64,000 bases of DNA from Planctomycetota bacterium (GTDB taxonomy: Bacteria; Planctomycetota; Phycisphaerae; UBA1845), in NCBI GenBank assembly GCA_030616775.1, contig JAUWWQ010000020.1, positions 1 to 64,000 of the forward strand, written 5' to 3'. The notes under the pieces are model-generated. The model saw only the letters and a program-made list of their open reading frames with translations. It did not search any database and was not told the DNA's origin. A program made the translations under genes and the position numbers. Position 1 is the first letter of the stretch. Each line of letters opens with the position of its first letter. Of this stretch, positions 1 through 8,417 are shown piece by piece.

Positions 1-348
1 ATAGAGGTTCGGTTCCCATGATACTCAGCAGTGGCGAACGTCCAGGCTTAATCGCGTCCTCTGGGACACGAAGCAAGTGTCCGCTCCAGTTGCATACGTA
101 GCATCCCGGTTCATTAATGCTGTCGAAACGAATCTGCGTTCCCACACTCGTCGACTCGGACTCCTGCTGTTGCTTGCTTGCTGTCGGCATTACCATCATC
201 CTCTCAAGAAATACAGAACTTGAATCCAGCCCTTCTTAGGCCTCCACGGAGTAGAAGGCGGGGCAACCCTGCCCCGATGAAACGACTGTATAACGCACTT
301 CCAGAATGTCCTGCGAAAAGCCCAAAAATTCTCAAAGGCGACCCTGGC
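1..348. other. Region without a recognisable gene
   Basis: I see no coding region with a plausible start and family here. The stretch ends in a GC-rich palindrome and then runs into the sufR-like remnant. It looks like decayed or intergenic sequence. Confidence 0.5.
259..276. repeat. Palindrome, 7-bp stem
   Basis: The stem CGGGGCA / TGCCCCG is perfect around a 4-base loop (ACCC). It lies just upstream of the sufR-like remnant. It resembles the other short perfect palindromes in intergenic parts of this window, so I read it as a dispersed palindromic repeat and not as a terminator, because no T-run follows. Confidence 0.5.
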
Positions 349-477
349 GACACGGCCCGCGAAATGGTCAGCCGACTTGTCGGGGCGAAGGCCCGCACCG
401 ATCGCCGGATAGCTGACGGACACACCCGCTGTGAGTTCGAGTTGGCGATCGGATCCGAAGGCTTGGCGAAGCGATAA
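349..477 (+). pseudogene. Remnant of the C-terminus of a SufR-like regulator
   Basis: The last roughly 40 codons of this frame read like the C-terminal end of a SufR-type iron-sulfur regulator: a run ending in MVSRLVGAKARTDRRIADGH, then TRCEFEL. This aligns by eye with the LLG...C-x-x-E ending of that family and of the intact homologue at 1648-2355 (PYCELQV). No HTH or start lies upstream. A sufB-like start with a good Shine-Dalgarno follows directly, which is the usual sufR-sufB order. Function is inferred from homology by eye only. Confidence 0.5.
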
Positions 478-490
478 GAGGAGCTACACG

Positions 491-720
491 ATGCCGGCAG
501 CTACGGAAGCAGCCTAAAGCGTTGGACCGAGCAGGAATACCGGTGGGGCTTCACCACGGACATCGAAGCAGACAGCGTCCCTCCCGGCCTGAACGAAGAC
601 ATCATCCGACTCATTTCCGCGAAAAAGGAAGAACCGGACTGGATGCCGGACTGGCGATTGAGGTCCTACCGCCACTGGCTGACGATGAAGGAGCCGACGG
701 CCCAATATCACGGTGAGATG
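491..720 (+). pseudogene. sufB: Remnant of the N-terminus of SufB (Fe-S assembly scaffold)
   Basis: An ATG at 491 follows a strong AAGAGGAG. It opens MPAATEAA and stops, but the next frame (from about 514) continues with the typical SufB N-terminus: EYRWGFTTDIEADSVPPGLN, then IIRLISAKKEEPDW and RSYRHWLTM. SufB is the scaffold of the SUF [Fe-S] assembly system and is normally about 470 residues. Here only about 65 residues remain, with a frameshift near 510-520, and homology ends near 710. It cannot make a working scaffold. An azoreductase gene follows about 200 bases later. Confidence 0.75.
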
Positions 721-913
721 CGCGAATCTCGCTGGATTCAGGCAGTTTTTTTTGGTAGCGTACTCGTCAATGGATCGGTAAATGGGAGATGTCCGGTGGT
801 GGGTTCGAGCCGGTGGGGCAGCGCCGGCTGACCTTGCCGGGAATATTGTGGTCTTTGGGGTGGCGGAGAGTGCTTGGCTGAAAGTGCTCGGCGTTAAGAC
901 GAAAGGCTTTGAC

Positions 914-1543
914 ATGAGCAAGTTACTTCATTTGGAAGCGTCACCAAGAAAGGAACGTTCGGCGTCGATATTCGTCGCTAGGGCCTTCATCGAGTCGTAT
1001 CGGGCAGCGCATCCCGCTGATGAGGTCGAAACCTGGGACCTGTGGGCCGAGTCGCTGCCGGAGTTTGACGGAGAGACCGTAAACGCGAAGTACCAGATAT
1101 TGCACGGCCTGGAGCACTCGTCGCAGCAGGCGTCCGCATGGCAGGCGGTGACGGACGTGTTCAAGCGGTTCAACTCCGCGGACAAGTACCTGCTAAGTGT
1201 GCCGATGTGGAACTTCGGTATTCCCTACAAGCTCAAACACTTGATCGACGTCATCACGCAGCCCGGCTTGGCGTTCAGTTTCTCACCGGATACCGGGTAC
1301 ACGGGCTTGGTTACGGGGAAGCCCGCTGCGGTCATCTACACACGTGGCGGAGAATACTCCACCAATGAGCAAGTCAGAGGCCTGGACTTCCAAAAGCCTT
1401 ATCTGGAGACACTGCTCGGATTCGTTGGATTCCTGGATATTCGGTCGGTTGTTGTCGAGCCGACCCTCGGTGGTCCGGGGGACGTGGATAGGGTCAAGTC
1501 AGTTGCCGCGGAAGAGGCGAAACGCCTAGCGGAGGCTTTCTAG
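914..1543 (+). CDS. azoR: FMN-dependent NADH-azoreductase / NAD(P)H quinone reductase
   Basis: A 209-residue flavodoxin-fold reductase, close to the usual 200-210 for AzoR. The N-terminal strand and phosphate loop (LHLEASPRKERSAS, residues 5-18) bind FMN, and PMWNFGIPYKLKHLID (97-112) is the family signature. Members reduce quinones and azo compounds with NADH by two-electron transfer in the cytoplasm, which limits radical formation. I chose the ATG at 914 because the fold begins there; a longer in-frame extension to 782 has no family similarity. It lies alone between the sufB remnant and a convergent SufR-like gene. Substrate is unknown. Confidence 0.88.
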   Translation: MSKLLHLEASPRKERSASIFVARAFIESYRAAHPADEVETWDLWAESLPEFDGETVNAKYQILHGLEHSSQQASAWQAVTDVFKRFNSADKYLLSVPMWNFGIPYKLKHLIDVITQPGLAFSFSPDTGYTGLVTGKPAAVIYTRGGEYSTNEQVRGLDFQKPYLETLLGFVGFLDIRSVVVEPTLGGPGDVDRVKSVAAEEAKRLAEAF

Positions 1544-1647
1544 AGACGGAGCACGCTTTCTGTCATAAGGTTCGTTGGGGCGATGTGATTCCGGTGCTGC
1601 GCACCTCTTTGCGGAGAATCCAGGATCTTCGGGGCGGGCCGATCGTG

Positions 1648-2355
1648 TCACTTGCGCCGCTTCGTCGCCTTCTTGGCGTGAGTGACACGACGGCGAGTTG
1701 GTGTCCCGGACGCGGACTTCGATGATGCGACGCTCACCTGGAGTTCACAGTAGGGGTGGCCCTCATGCCTGCAGCGATAAGAGCTTGTTTCTCCGCCGAG
1801 AAGCTCGGCCAACGTCTGACGGTGCATCGCACAGATCTGCTGGTATTCGCCAGCGAGTCCGACATAGGGGCAAGTGTGGATAGTGAGGGTGACCGTTCGT
1901 CTTGAATGGCTGGTGTCGTTCAGGATTCCACTTTCGCTGAGATACTCGGATAACCGGCGAAGGCGCTCGGACGGCGAACCCTCGCCGATGATCGGTCGGA
2001 GTAAGCGAGTCACCCGGCGCCCCACCCCGTCGACCACGGAAGTCACCTTTGATCGGGTCTCGGTAGCCGCCATCTCTTCGAGAAAGAGACGCGCGAGTTC
2101 GCCCATCGTCTGTCGCGCAGAGTGCTGCCGGCTCCGAGCCGACACAGAGAAGATGTCCGCGGGGCGACCAGGACCTTGCCGCCGGCGGCCACGGTCCAAC
2201 CAGCCCTGCAAGACAAGCCGATCCACCTGCGGGCGCAGCGAGGTCTTCGCCACGCCCAGGGCGTCGGCAAGGTCTGCAATCGTCATGGGCCCGTGGCGCA
2301 ACAAGGTTGCGATGATCTGCTGTTGGCGTGATCCGGCTTCATCTTCGGTGGGCAA
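1648..2355 (-). CDS. SufR-like iron-sulfur-sensing transcriptional regulator
   Basis: A 235-residue regulator. Residues about 8-60 form a winged HTH of the ArsR/DeoR type (IIATLLRHGPMTIADLADAL, then a wing with RRRQGPGRPA). The C-terminal part carries a cysteine set: CPY, x12, C-AMH, then RC and PYC. The first C-x12-C spacing matches the SufR pattern, but the later spacings differ from cyanobacterial SufR. I chose the TTG at 2355 because GGAG stands seven bases before it; the longer frame to 2541 adds proline/arginine-rich sequence without family similarity. SufR proteins repress suf genes when they carry an Fe-S cluster. A broken sufR-sufB pair lies 1.2 kb away, so the present target is unclear. 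Confidence 0.75.
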   Translation of the reverse strand: MPTEDEAGSRQQQIIATLLRHGPMTIADLADALGVAKTSLRPQVDRLVLQGWLDRGRRRQGPGRPADIFSVSARSRQHSARQTMGELARLFLEEMAATETRSKVTSVVDGVGRRVTRLLRPIIGEGSPSERLRRLSEYLSESGILNDTSHSRRTVTLTIHTCPYVGLAGEYQQICAMHRQTLAELLGGETSSYRCRHEGHPYCELQVSVASSKSASGTPTRRRVTHAKKATKRRK

Positions 2356-2682
2356 TTGCAATCTCCTCTCGCCCTGTCGCCACCAAGCTGCAGGACCTCG
2401 CCGATGGAAAGCCACACTGGAAACGGCCGGAAGCCGATCCACCCTTTCGGCATCCTCGCAGAGCCCTTGGCGCGGGCGAGGTAACTCCAACGCATGTGCA
2501 TCATAGGCAGGACGGGCGGCTCTGTCCATATTTTTCCCCAAAAACCGTGCAAACCATGCTAACTGTCTATAACGTACTTACAGATGAAGGGGCAGGCCAT
2601 CCGCTGACGAGAATCTACGCCGGCGCGGGCGTGTCCAGGTTGTATCTGATCCACGGTGTTTGTGATCCAGAGGAGAACGAGA

Positions 2683-3162
2683 ATGAGTCGGTATGGTCTT
2701 ATCAGCTTGTCCACGATTGGAATCGCCATCCTGGTGACGGCCGCACTTCTGGCGGTTCACCAAGTTGAAGCCGAGGCGCACTGTCAGGTACCGTGCGGGG
2801 TCTACGATGATGCCGCACGTATCAAACACATGAAGGAGGATGCCACCACGATCGCCAAAGCAATCGCCAACATCAACGACTTGGCCGGTAAGCAGGATGC
2901 CCATGCTTTCAATCAGGCCACACGGTGGGTCGTCACGAAAGAGGCCCACGCGTCTGACATCATCAGCACGGTCTCAGAGTACTTCCTGACGCAGAAAGTG
3001 AAACCTGTTGCGCCGGGCTCCGACGGTTATGAGGTGTACCTCAAGAAGCTAGCCGATCATCACGCGGTGATGGTAGCCGCGATGAAAACCAAGCAATCTG
3101 CTGACCCGGCAACCGTGGCGACTCTGGACAAGGCGATCGATAAGCTGGCGACACACTATTAG
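2683..3162 (+). CDS. sodN: Nickel superoxide dismutase, exported precursor
   Basis: A 159-residue precursor. A hydrophobic signal segment (residues 6-25) ends in VEAEA, followed by HCQVPCGVY. This is the nickel hook of Ni-SOD, in which His33, Cys34 and Cys38 become His1, Cys2 and Cys6 after cleavage. The rest is the four-helix bundle typical of the family (mature length about 117-127). The enzyme dismutates superoxide. The signal peptide suggests periplasmic action, as in marine planctomycete Ni-SODs. AGAGGAGA precedes the ATG at 2683 by a good distance. No SodX-type peptidase gene is next to it. Confidence 0.93.
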   Translation: MSRYGLISLSTIGIAILVTAALLAVHQVEAEAHCQVPCGVYDDAARIKHMKEDATTIAKAIANINDLAGKQDAHAFNQATRWVVTKEAHASDIISTVSEYFLTQKVKPVAPGSDGYEVYLKKLADHHAVMVAAMKTKQSADPATVATLDKAIDKLATHY

Positions 3163-3359
3163 CGGATTGTGTGAGCCAGCGCGTTTCTCGGTACCCTGTA
3201 ACACGGTCGGCTTTTCGTGCCGCGGAGCCCTGCCGCGTACTTGCAGCCATTCCACGGAGGCCGTGCTGCGCCCCGGCGGCGACACGGTCCTGTGACCACG
3301 CGTCACGCGGCGGATTGCCGATCGGCTGGAGAACGTTAATCTGCTTCTCCTGGATAACT

Positions 3360-3381
3360 GATCCACCACGTTAAGTGGATC
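3360..3381 (+). promoter_or_regulatory. Inverted repeat upstream of aconitase
   Basis: GATCCAC and GTGGATC form a perfect 7-bp inverted repeat with an 8-base spacer, ending 22 bases before the aconitase start. Its position suits an operator or a leader hairpin. No regulator can be named from the sequence. Confidence 0.35.
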
Positions 3382-3403
3382 GCCAACCGCAGAGGGACCG
3401 AGC

Positions 3404-5350
3404 ATGGGACAGAACGTTACACAGAAGCTGATCGAGAGCCACCTGATTGCTGGTACGCCTCGTCCGGGACAGGAGATCGCGATACGCATCGACCAGACGC
3501 TCACGCAGGATGCCACCGGTACCCTGGTGATGCTCGCGCTTGAAGCAATGGAGATAGACCGCGTTCGCACGGAGCTTTCGGCTCAATACGTAGACCACAA
3601 CCTCGTCCAGGAAGACCACAAGAATCCCGACGACCACTTGTTTCTGCAGACCGCATGCCAGCGCTTCGGTGTCTGGTACAGCCGGCCGGGGAACGGCGTG
3701 AGCCATCCCGTTCATCAGGAACGGTTCGGCAAGCCTGGCCAGACGCTCCTCGGTTCGGACAGCCATACACCGTCGGCCGGTGCGATTGGGATGCTGGCGA
3801 TCGGTGCCGGTGGTCTTGAGGTCGCCCTCGCGATGGCTGGGCAACCGTTCCACCTGAAGATGCCGGAAGTATGGGGCGTTCGCCTGGAAGCTGAGCTACC
3901 CGAGTGGGTCAGCGCCAAGGACATCATTCTAGAGATGCTCCGCCGGCATGATGTGGATGGTGGCGTTGGCCGGGCCATTGAATATTATGGACCGGGCTTA
4001 GCTTCCCTCTCGGCCATGGACAGACATGTCATCGCCAACATGGGCACCGAGTTGGGCGCGACGACGACTGTATTCCCCTCTGACGGGGAAGTACGAGCCT
4101 TCTTGCGATCCCAGCAGCGCGAGGCCGACTGGGTTGAGCTGATCGCCGACAGGGACGCGGACTACGACCTGCACGAGCGAATCGATCTCTCGCAAGTGGA
4201 ACCGTTGATTGCCATGCCATCGAGCCCGGGAAACGTGATTCCCGTGCGCGAGGTCGCTGGCGAGGAAATCTACCAGGCCTATATCGGCTCGTCGGCCAAT
4301 CCCGGGTATCGCGATTTCGCCGTACCCGCGCAAATCGTCAAGAACCGTCGCGTACACCCACGTGTATCCTTCGATGTCAACCCGACATCTCGGCAGGTTC
4401 TGGAGAACCTGACGCGCGACGGGCACCTGGGCGCTCTGATCCACAGTGGAGCTCGCCTGCATCAAGCCGGCTGCAACGGGTGCATAGGCATGGGGCAGGC
4501 ACCGGCCACCGACAAGATCAGCCTCCGAACTGTTCCCCGCAATTTCCCCGGACGCTCCGGCACGCGCGAGGACAAGGTATGTCTGGTGAGCCCGGAGACA
4601 GCCGCCGCGTCGGCCGTCATGGGGGTCATTACCGATCCCCGCAGCCTCGATATGCCATACCCGAAGATTCGCGATCCGGAACGTCCGATTCTCAACAGGG
4701 ATATGCTCGAACCGCCCGCCCCGCCGGAGGAGGCCCGCAAGGTCACGATAGTGAAGGGCCCCAACATCACCGAAATCCCAACCCTCGAGCCGCTACCGGA
4801 GGAACTCGAGTTGCCGGTGCTGCTCAAAGCTGGCGATAACGTCTCGACGGACGAGATTCTGCCTGCGGGAACGCGTGTACTGCCGTACCGCAGCAACATC
4901 CGGGCGATCAGCGAGTTCACGTTCGAAAGAATCGACGAGGATTACGTACGCCGCGCAAAGGGCCTGAAGGACAAAAACCACGCCGTGGTGGGCGGCCAGA
5001 ACTATGGACAGGGCTCGAGCCGAGAGCACGCGGCGCTGGCTCCGCGTTACCTGGGCTTACGTGCGGTTTTGACTCGGGGATTCGCAAGAATCCATGAACA
5101 GAACTTGGTCAACTTTGGCGTACTGCCACTCTGCTTCTTGGATCCGTCGGACTATGACCGCATCCAGCAGGGTGACGTTCTGGGGCTTTTCGACCTACGC
5201 CAGCAGCTACGTGCTGAACAAGTGGTCCAGGTGCGGAATGTCTCCCGCCAATACGACTTCAGCACACGCCACGGGCTTTCGCCACGGCAGATGGAAGTGG
5301 TCTTGGCCGGTGGGTTGTTCGGATGGGTGCGAACGCATCTTGCGTCGTGA
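3404..5350 (+). CDS. acn: Aconitate hydratase (aconitase)
   Basis: A 648-residue aconitase of the shorter, mitochondrial/IPM-isomerase-like type (AcnA-type enzymes are about 900). It interconverts citrate and isocitrate in the TCA cycle. YVDHNLVQEDHKNPDDH and LLGSDSHTPSAGAIGMLAIG in the first third are active-site segments. GCNGCIGMG near residue 360 carries two of the [4Fe-4S] ligands. The C-terminal swivel domain has GGQNYGQGSSREHAA. The ATG at 3404 follows AGAGGGA. It stands alone on the plus strand. The labile cluster makes it a natural neighbour of oxidative-stress genes such as the Ni-SOD. Confidence 0.95.
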   Translation: MGQNVTQKLIESHLIAGTPRPGQEIAIRIDQTLTQDATGTLVMLALEAMEIDRVRTELSAQYVDHNLVQEDHKNPDDHLFLQTACQRFGVWYSRPGNGVSHPVHQERFGKPGQTLLGSDSHTPSAGAIGMLAIGAGGLEVALAMAGQPFHLKMPEVWGVRLEAELPEWVSAKDIILEMLRRHDVDGGVGRAIEYYGPGLASLSAMDRHVIANMGTELGATTTVFPSDGEVRAFLRSQQREADWVELIADRDADYDLHERIDLSQVEPLIAMPSSPGNVIPVREVAGEEIYQAYIGSSANPGYRDFAVPAQIVKNRRVHPRVSFDVNPTSRQVLENLTRDGHLGALIHSGARLHQAGCNGCIGMGQAPATDKISLRTVPRNFPGRSGTREDKVCLVSPETAAASAVMGVITDPRSLDMPYPKIRDPERPILNRDMLEPPAPPEEARKVTIVKGPNITEIPTLEPLPEELELPVLLKAGDNVSTDEILPAGTRVLPYRSNIRAISEFTFERIDEDYVRRAKGLKDKNHAVVGGQNYGQGSSREHAALAPRYLGLRAVLTRGFARIHEQNLVNFGVLPLCFLDPSDYDRIQQGDVLGLFDLRQQLRAEQVVQVRNVSRQYDFSTRHGLSPRQMEVVLAGGLFGWVRTHLAS

Positions 5351-5386
5351 CATTCCTGGCGCGCAATCCGGAGGAAAGCTCAAGGC

Positions 5387-5602
5387 ATGGGATCGGGCAG
5401 CGGTCAACGCGGTGGAGGACACGGTGGAGGCGGTGGCCGGAGAGGCGGGAGAGGCGACGGGAGCGCACAGATGAGTACGGCGCACAAAGAACGGCCGCTG
5501 CGCTTTGCGAGAACTGGATGTGTGCTGTTGCAGGAAGAGCGACCGCGACCGGGTAGACACGCTAATGACTCGGTTGCTGGCGGGACTGAGCGGGAGCTGT
5601 AG
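5387..5602 (+). CDS. Possible small glycine-rich protein
   Basis: An ORF of 71 codons follows GGAGGAAAG and starts with a Gly/Arg-rich stretch (GSGSGQRGGGHGGGGG), then an unremarkable C-terminus. I do not recognise a family. The Shine-Dalgarno is good, but composition alone could give such an ORF in GC-rich DNA. The surrounding 5351-5852 holds nothing else I can support. Confidence 0.25.
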   Translation: MGSGSGQRGGGHGGGGGRRGGRGDGSAQMSTAHKERPLRFARTGCVLLQEERPRPGRHANDSVAGGTEREL

Positions 5603-5852
5603 ACGAACGACCTTGACTGGCTTAGTGGTATCTGCAGGCGACACTACGCGTGGCGGCCGGATCATGCCGCGGCGCCCTCCTCTTCCTCGGGAGCGATGTT
5701 GACGCGCGTAACCACTTGACCTCTGATGATTATTGCGTAGAAACCGGTGGAGCTCGGCGAGTATTGCAGGTATCAGCGCTCCATCAAGGGCAACCTGGCA
5801 CGCACCCCCGGGCCACCGCGCGGCCGAGCCGAAAGCTGGAGGATAGTGCATC

Positions 5853-6842
5853 ATGGATATGTCCACGAAGTATCTCGGCCTGTACCTGAAGAATCCCTTG
5901 GTTGCGGCGGCATCGCCGCTCAGTCGGGAGGTAGGCTCGGTTCGTGAGTTGGAGGATGCGGGCATCGCTGCGGTGGTGATGCACTCGTTGTTCCAGGAAC
6001 AGATCGAGCACGAAGACGCTGCGCATGACCACTTTATGGAGTTCGGCACTGAAAGCCACGCTGAAGCACTGTCGTATTTCCCCGCCCAGGCTGATTACCG
6101 CCGGGGTCCAGAGCAGTACCTGGAACACTTGACCGCCGTCAAGAAGGCCGTGGGAATCCCGGTGATCGCCAGCCTGAACTGTACGAGCAGCGGCGGATGG
6201 ACCGAATACGCGAAGAAAGTGGAGGATGCTGGGGCGGACGCGCTCGAGTTGAACGTCTACCACATCGCCGCCGACCCGACGATCGACGCGGCCGGGATCG
6301 AGCATCGGTATGTCGAGATACTCCGCGAGGTGAAACGAACCGTGAGACTGCCGGTGTCAGTCAAACTCACGCCCTACTTCAGCTCCCTCGCAAACTTCGC
6401 GAAGCGCCTCGACGATGCAGGAGCCGACGGACTGGTGCTGTTCAACCGCTTCCACCAGCCCGACGTCGACTTGGACGAGTTGGAGGTCGTCCCGGAAGTC
6501 GTATTCAGCGCGCCGCACGAGATGCGGATGCCGCTGCGTTGGATTGCCATCCTTGATCCGTTGGTCAACGCTAGTTTGGCTGCGACTACCGGCATTTATA
6601 CTTCGCTCGACGTGCTTAAGCTGCTGATGGCGGGCGCGGACGTGACCCAGCTCTGTGCCGCGCTCCTGCGCGAGGGCACACGTACAACTGACCGCATTCT
6701 CAACGAGATCAAGAGGTGGATGGACGATCACGAATACGAGAGCGTACGACACATGCAGGGCAGCATGAATCAGCGGTCCTGCCCTGATCCAGCCGCCTTT
6801 GAGCGCGGTCAATATATGAAGGCGCTGAACGCCTATGTGTGA
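5853..6842 (+). CDS. Dihydroorotate dehydrogenase-like protein
   Basis: A 329-residue FMN-binding TIM barrel of the dihydroorotate dehydrogenase-like group. Segments include LGLYLKNPLVAAASPLS at the N-terminus, VIASLNCTSSGGW, DALELNVY, LPVSVKLTPYF and a phosphate-binding end (DVLKLLMAGADVTQL). These proteins resemble PyrD class 1 but are often found outside pyrimidine operons, near pyruvate:ferredoxin oxidoreductase genes, and their reaction is not settled. No pyr gene is adjacent here. GGAGG lies 10 bases before the ATG at 5853; an alternative ATG lies at 5859. Confidence 0.85.
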   Translation: MDMSTKYLGLYLKNPLVAAASPLSREVGSVRELEDAGIAAVVMHSLFQEQIEHEDAAHDHFMEFGTESHAEALSYFPAQADYRRGPEQYLEHLTAVKKAVGIPVIASLNCTSSGGWTEYAKKVEDAGADALELNVYHIAADPTIDAAGIEHRYVEILREVKRTVRLPVSVKLTPYFSSLANFAKRLDDAGADGLVLFNRFHQPDVDLDELEVVPEVVFSAPHEMRMPLRWIAILDPLVNASLAATTGIYTSLDVLKLLMAGADVTQLCAALLREGTRTTDRILNEIKRWMDDHEYESVRHMQGSMNQRSCPDPAAFERGQYMKALNAYV

Positions 6843-6928
6843 CTCGCCGAATTGTTCAGAACACCGCTGGAGTGGGGCGCTGTGTTCCGACGGGAATGCG
6901 GCGAGATTGCCAACGCACGGCTGATTGA

Positions 6929-7288
6929 ATGGGTTGGTGCACGGCCATCGTGCGGGCCCTACGCAACTGCAGCAAACGAAGCCGTAGGCTCCGGCGTCAG
7001 TTCCCGTTTGAATATGATGTGCCATGCGAAGTACCCGAGCCTGTCGACACGCAGACGGACTTGTACGTTGAGAGACTTCGCCGAGCGCTGGACGAGAACC
7101 TCCGCGAGCTGGATGACGTGGAGACCAGGGTGCTTGCCCAGCGCTTCCCTCTGGATGACGAACGGGGAGCAACGCTCGGGGCGATCGGCCGGGCTGTCGG
7201 CCTGAGCAAGGAACGCGTGCGGCAGATTCAGAACGGCGCGCTTCACAAGCTCCACGTAATACTGAATGCCGATCCTATGCTGCAGTAA
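6929..7288 (+). pseudogene. Truncated sigma-70 family factor (region 4 only)
   Basis: The C-terminal half is a clear sigma region 4: ETRVLAQRFPLDDERGATLG, then a helix-turn-helix AIGRAVGLSKERVRQIQNGA that would contact the -35 element. The part before it (AIVRALRNCSKRSRRLRRQF) fits region 3. Regions 1-2, which bind core polymerase and the -10 box, are missing. The ATG at 6929 comes directly after a stop codon, and another frame upstream (ANARLIEW) resembles the missing part, so a frameshift and truncation are likely. A normal factor is at least 180-300 residues. Confidence 0.65.
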
Positions 7289-7391
7289 CGCGCTTGGATT
7301 AACCTCCCTGGCGGCGGCCCAAGAAGAGCTGACCAGGTGTGACCGAGTCCCATTTCGCAATCCGGGGTTCGTTGTAGGTGGTCGCCCCTCC

Positions 7392-8417
7392 CTAAGGGAT
7401 CAATACTACCTTGCCCCGCACGGCACGCGATTCGATGTAGCGGTGTGCCTCCGCGACGTCGCTCAGCGGGTACGTCCGATCGACAAAAGCCTTGACCTTC
7501 CCTTCACCCAGCAGCGCCAGACCTCGCTTAAACTCCTCCATACTCCCCATGAAGGATCCCCGAAGCTGATGCCGACGGAAGAACAGGTCCCGGAAGTTGA
7601 TCTTCGCTTGTATGCCACCGACCAACCCGAAGTTGACGAAGATCCCGCCCAGTCGCAGCGCTCGTAGATTGTCTTCGAACACACTGGCGCCCACGTTGTC
7701 GATGACCGCGTCAACACCCACGCCGTCGGTCCAGCCAAGAATCTCATCCGCGAAGTCGCGCTCGTTGTAGTTGATCACCAACTCAGCGCCGGCCGCCGTC
7801 GCCGTCTCGATTTTCTCAGGCGAGCCGACGGTGGCGGCCACATGCGCCCCCAGTGCCTTGGCGACCTGGATGCATACGTTGCCACTGCCCGAAGCCCCAG
7901 CTTGCACGAGGACCCGGCTTCCGGCGCGTACTTCGCCGAGCGTGTCGACGGCATGCACGGCCGTCATAAGTACCAGCGGCATGGCCGCTACCTGCTCCAC
8001 GGGAAGCCCCGTCTCATTTCTCACAACGAATTGGCTGGGTACCCGAATGTACTCGGCGTTACCACCCCAGATGTGCGTACCGGTCACCTCGAAACTTCGG
8101 GCGTGGTTCTCGGGTCTTACGTCCCAATCTGCCGGATCGATCGGATAGCCTGGGGCGACAATTGCGGCTTCGCCTTCGCTCCATCCCGTGACGTCGGCAC
8201 CTACGGCCACGACCGTACCGGCCACATCCGCCCCCATCACGTGCGGGAAGGCGATATCCGTGAAAACCGCCCCCATTCTCAAGTAAAGGTCGTACCGGTT
8301 GATCCCACATGCACCAACCTTAATAACCAGCTCACCCGGACGGTGTTCGAGTTCAGCCACGTCTTCGTAACGGAATACGTCCGGGTCACCAAACTCACGT
8401 ATGACCGCCGCCTTCAC
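7392..8417 (-). CDS. Zinc-independent MDR oxidoreductase (quinone reductase-like)
   Basis: A 341-residue medium-chain dehydrogenase/reductase. The GroES-like N-terminus (KVGACGINRYDLYLRMG) lacks the catalytic zinc cysteine/histidine set, as in quinone oxidoreductases. The Rossmann domain has VLVQAGASGSGNVCIQVAKA. It should use NADPH to reduce a quinone or enone. It starts at a GTG whose GTGA overlaps the stop of the lipoate ligase-like gene, with AGGAGG eight bases upstream, so it is translationally coupled as the last gene of the pyruvate dehydrogenase operon. Its role there is unclear. Confidence 0.85.
   Translation of the reverse strand: MKAAVIREFGDPDVFRYEDVAELEHRPGELVIKVGACGINRYDLYLRMGAVFTDIAFPHVMGADVAGTVVAVGADVTGWSEGEAAIVAPGYPIDPADWDVRPENHARSFEVTGTHIWGGNAEYIRVPSQFVVRNETGLPVEQVAAMPLVLMTAVHAVDTLGEVRAGSRVLVQAGASGSGNVCIQVAKALGAHVAATVGSPEKIETATAAGAELVINYNERDFADEILGWTDGVGVDAVIDNVGASVFEDNLRALRLGGIFVNFGLVGGIQAKINFRDLFFRRHQLRGSFMGSMEEFKRGLALLGEGKVKAFVDRTYPLSDVAEAHRYIESRAVRGKVVLIP

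Noticed and set aside
5207-6049. Minus-strand ORF of 280 codons across the gap 5351-5852
   Set aside because: It overlaps the ends of aconitase and the dihydroorotate-dehydrogenase-like gene on the other strand and resembles no protein I know.
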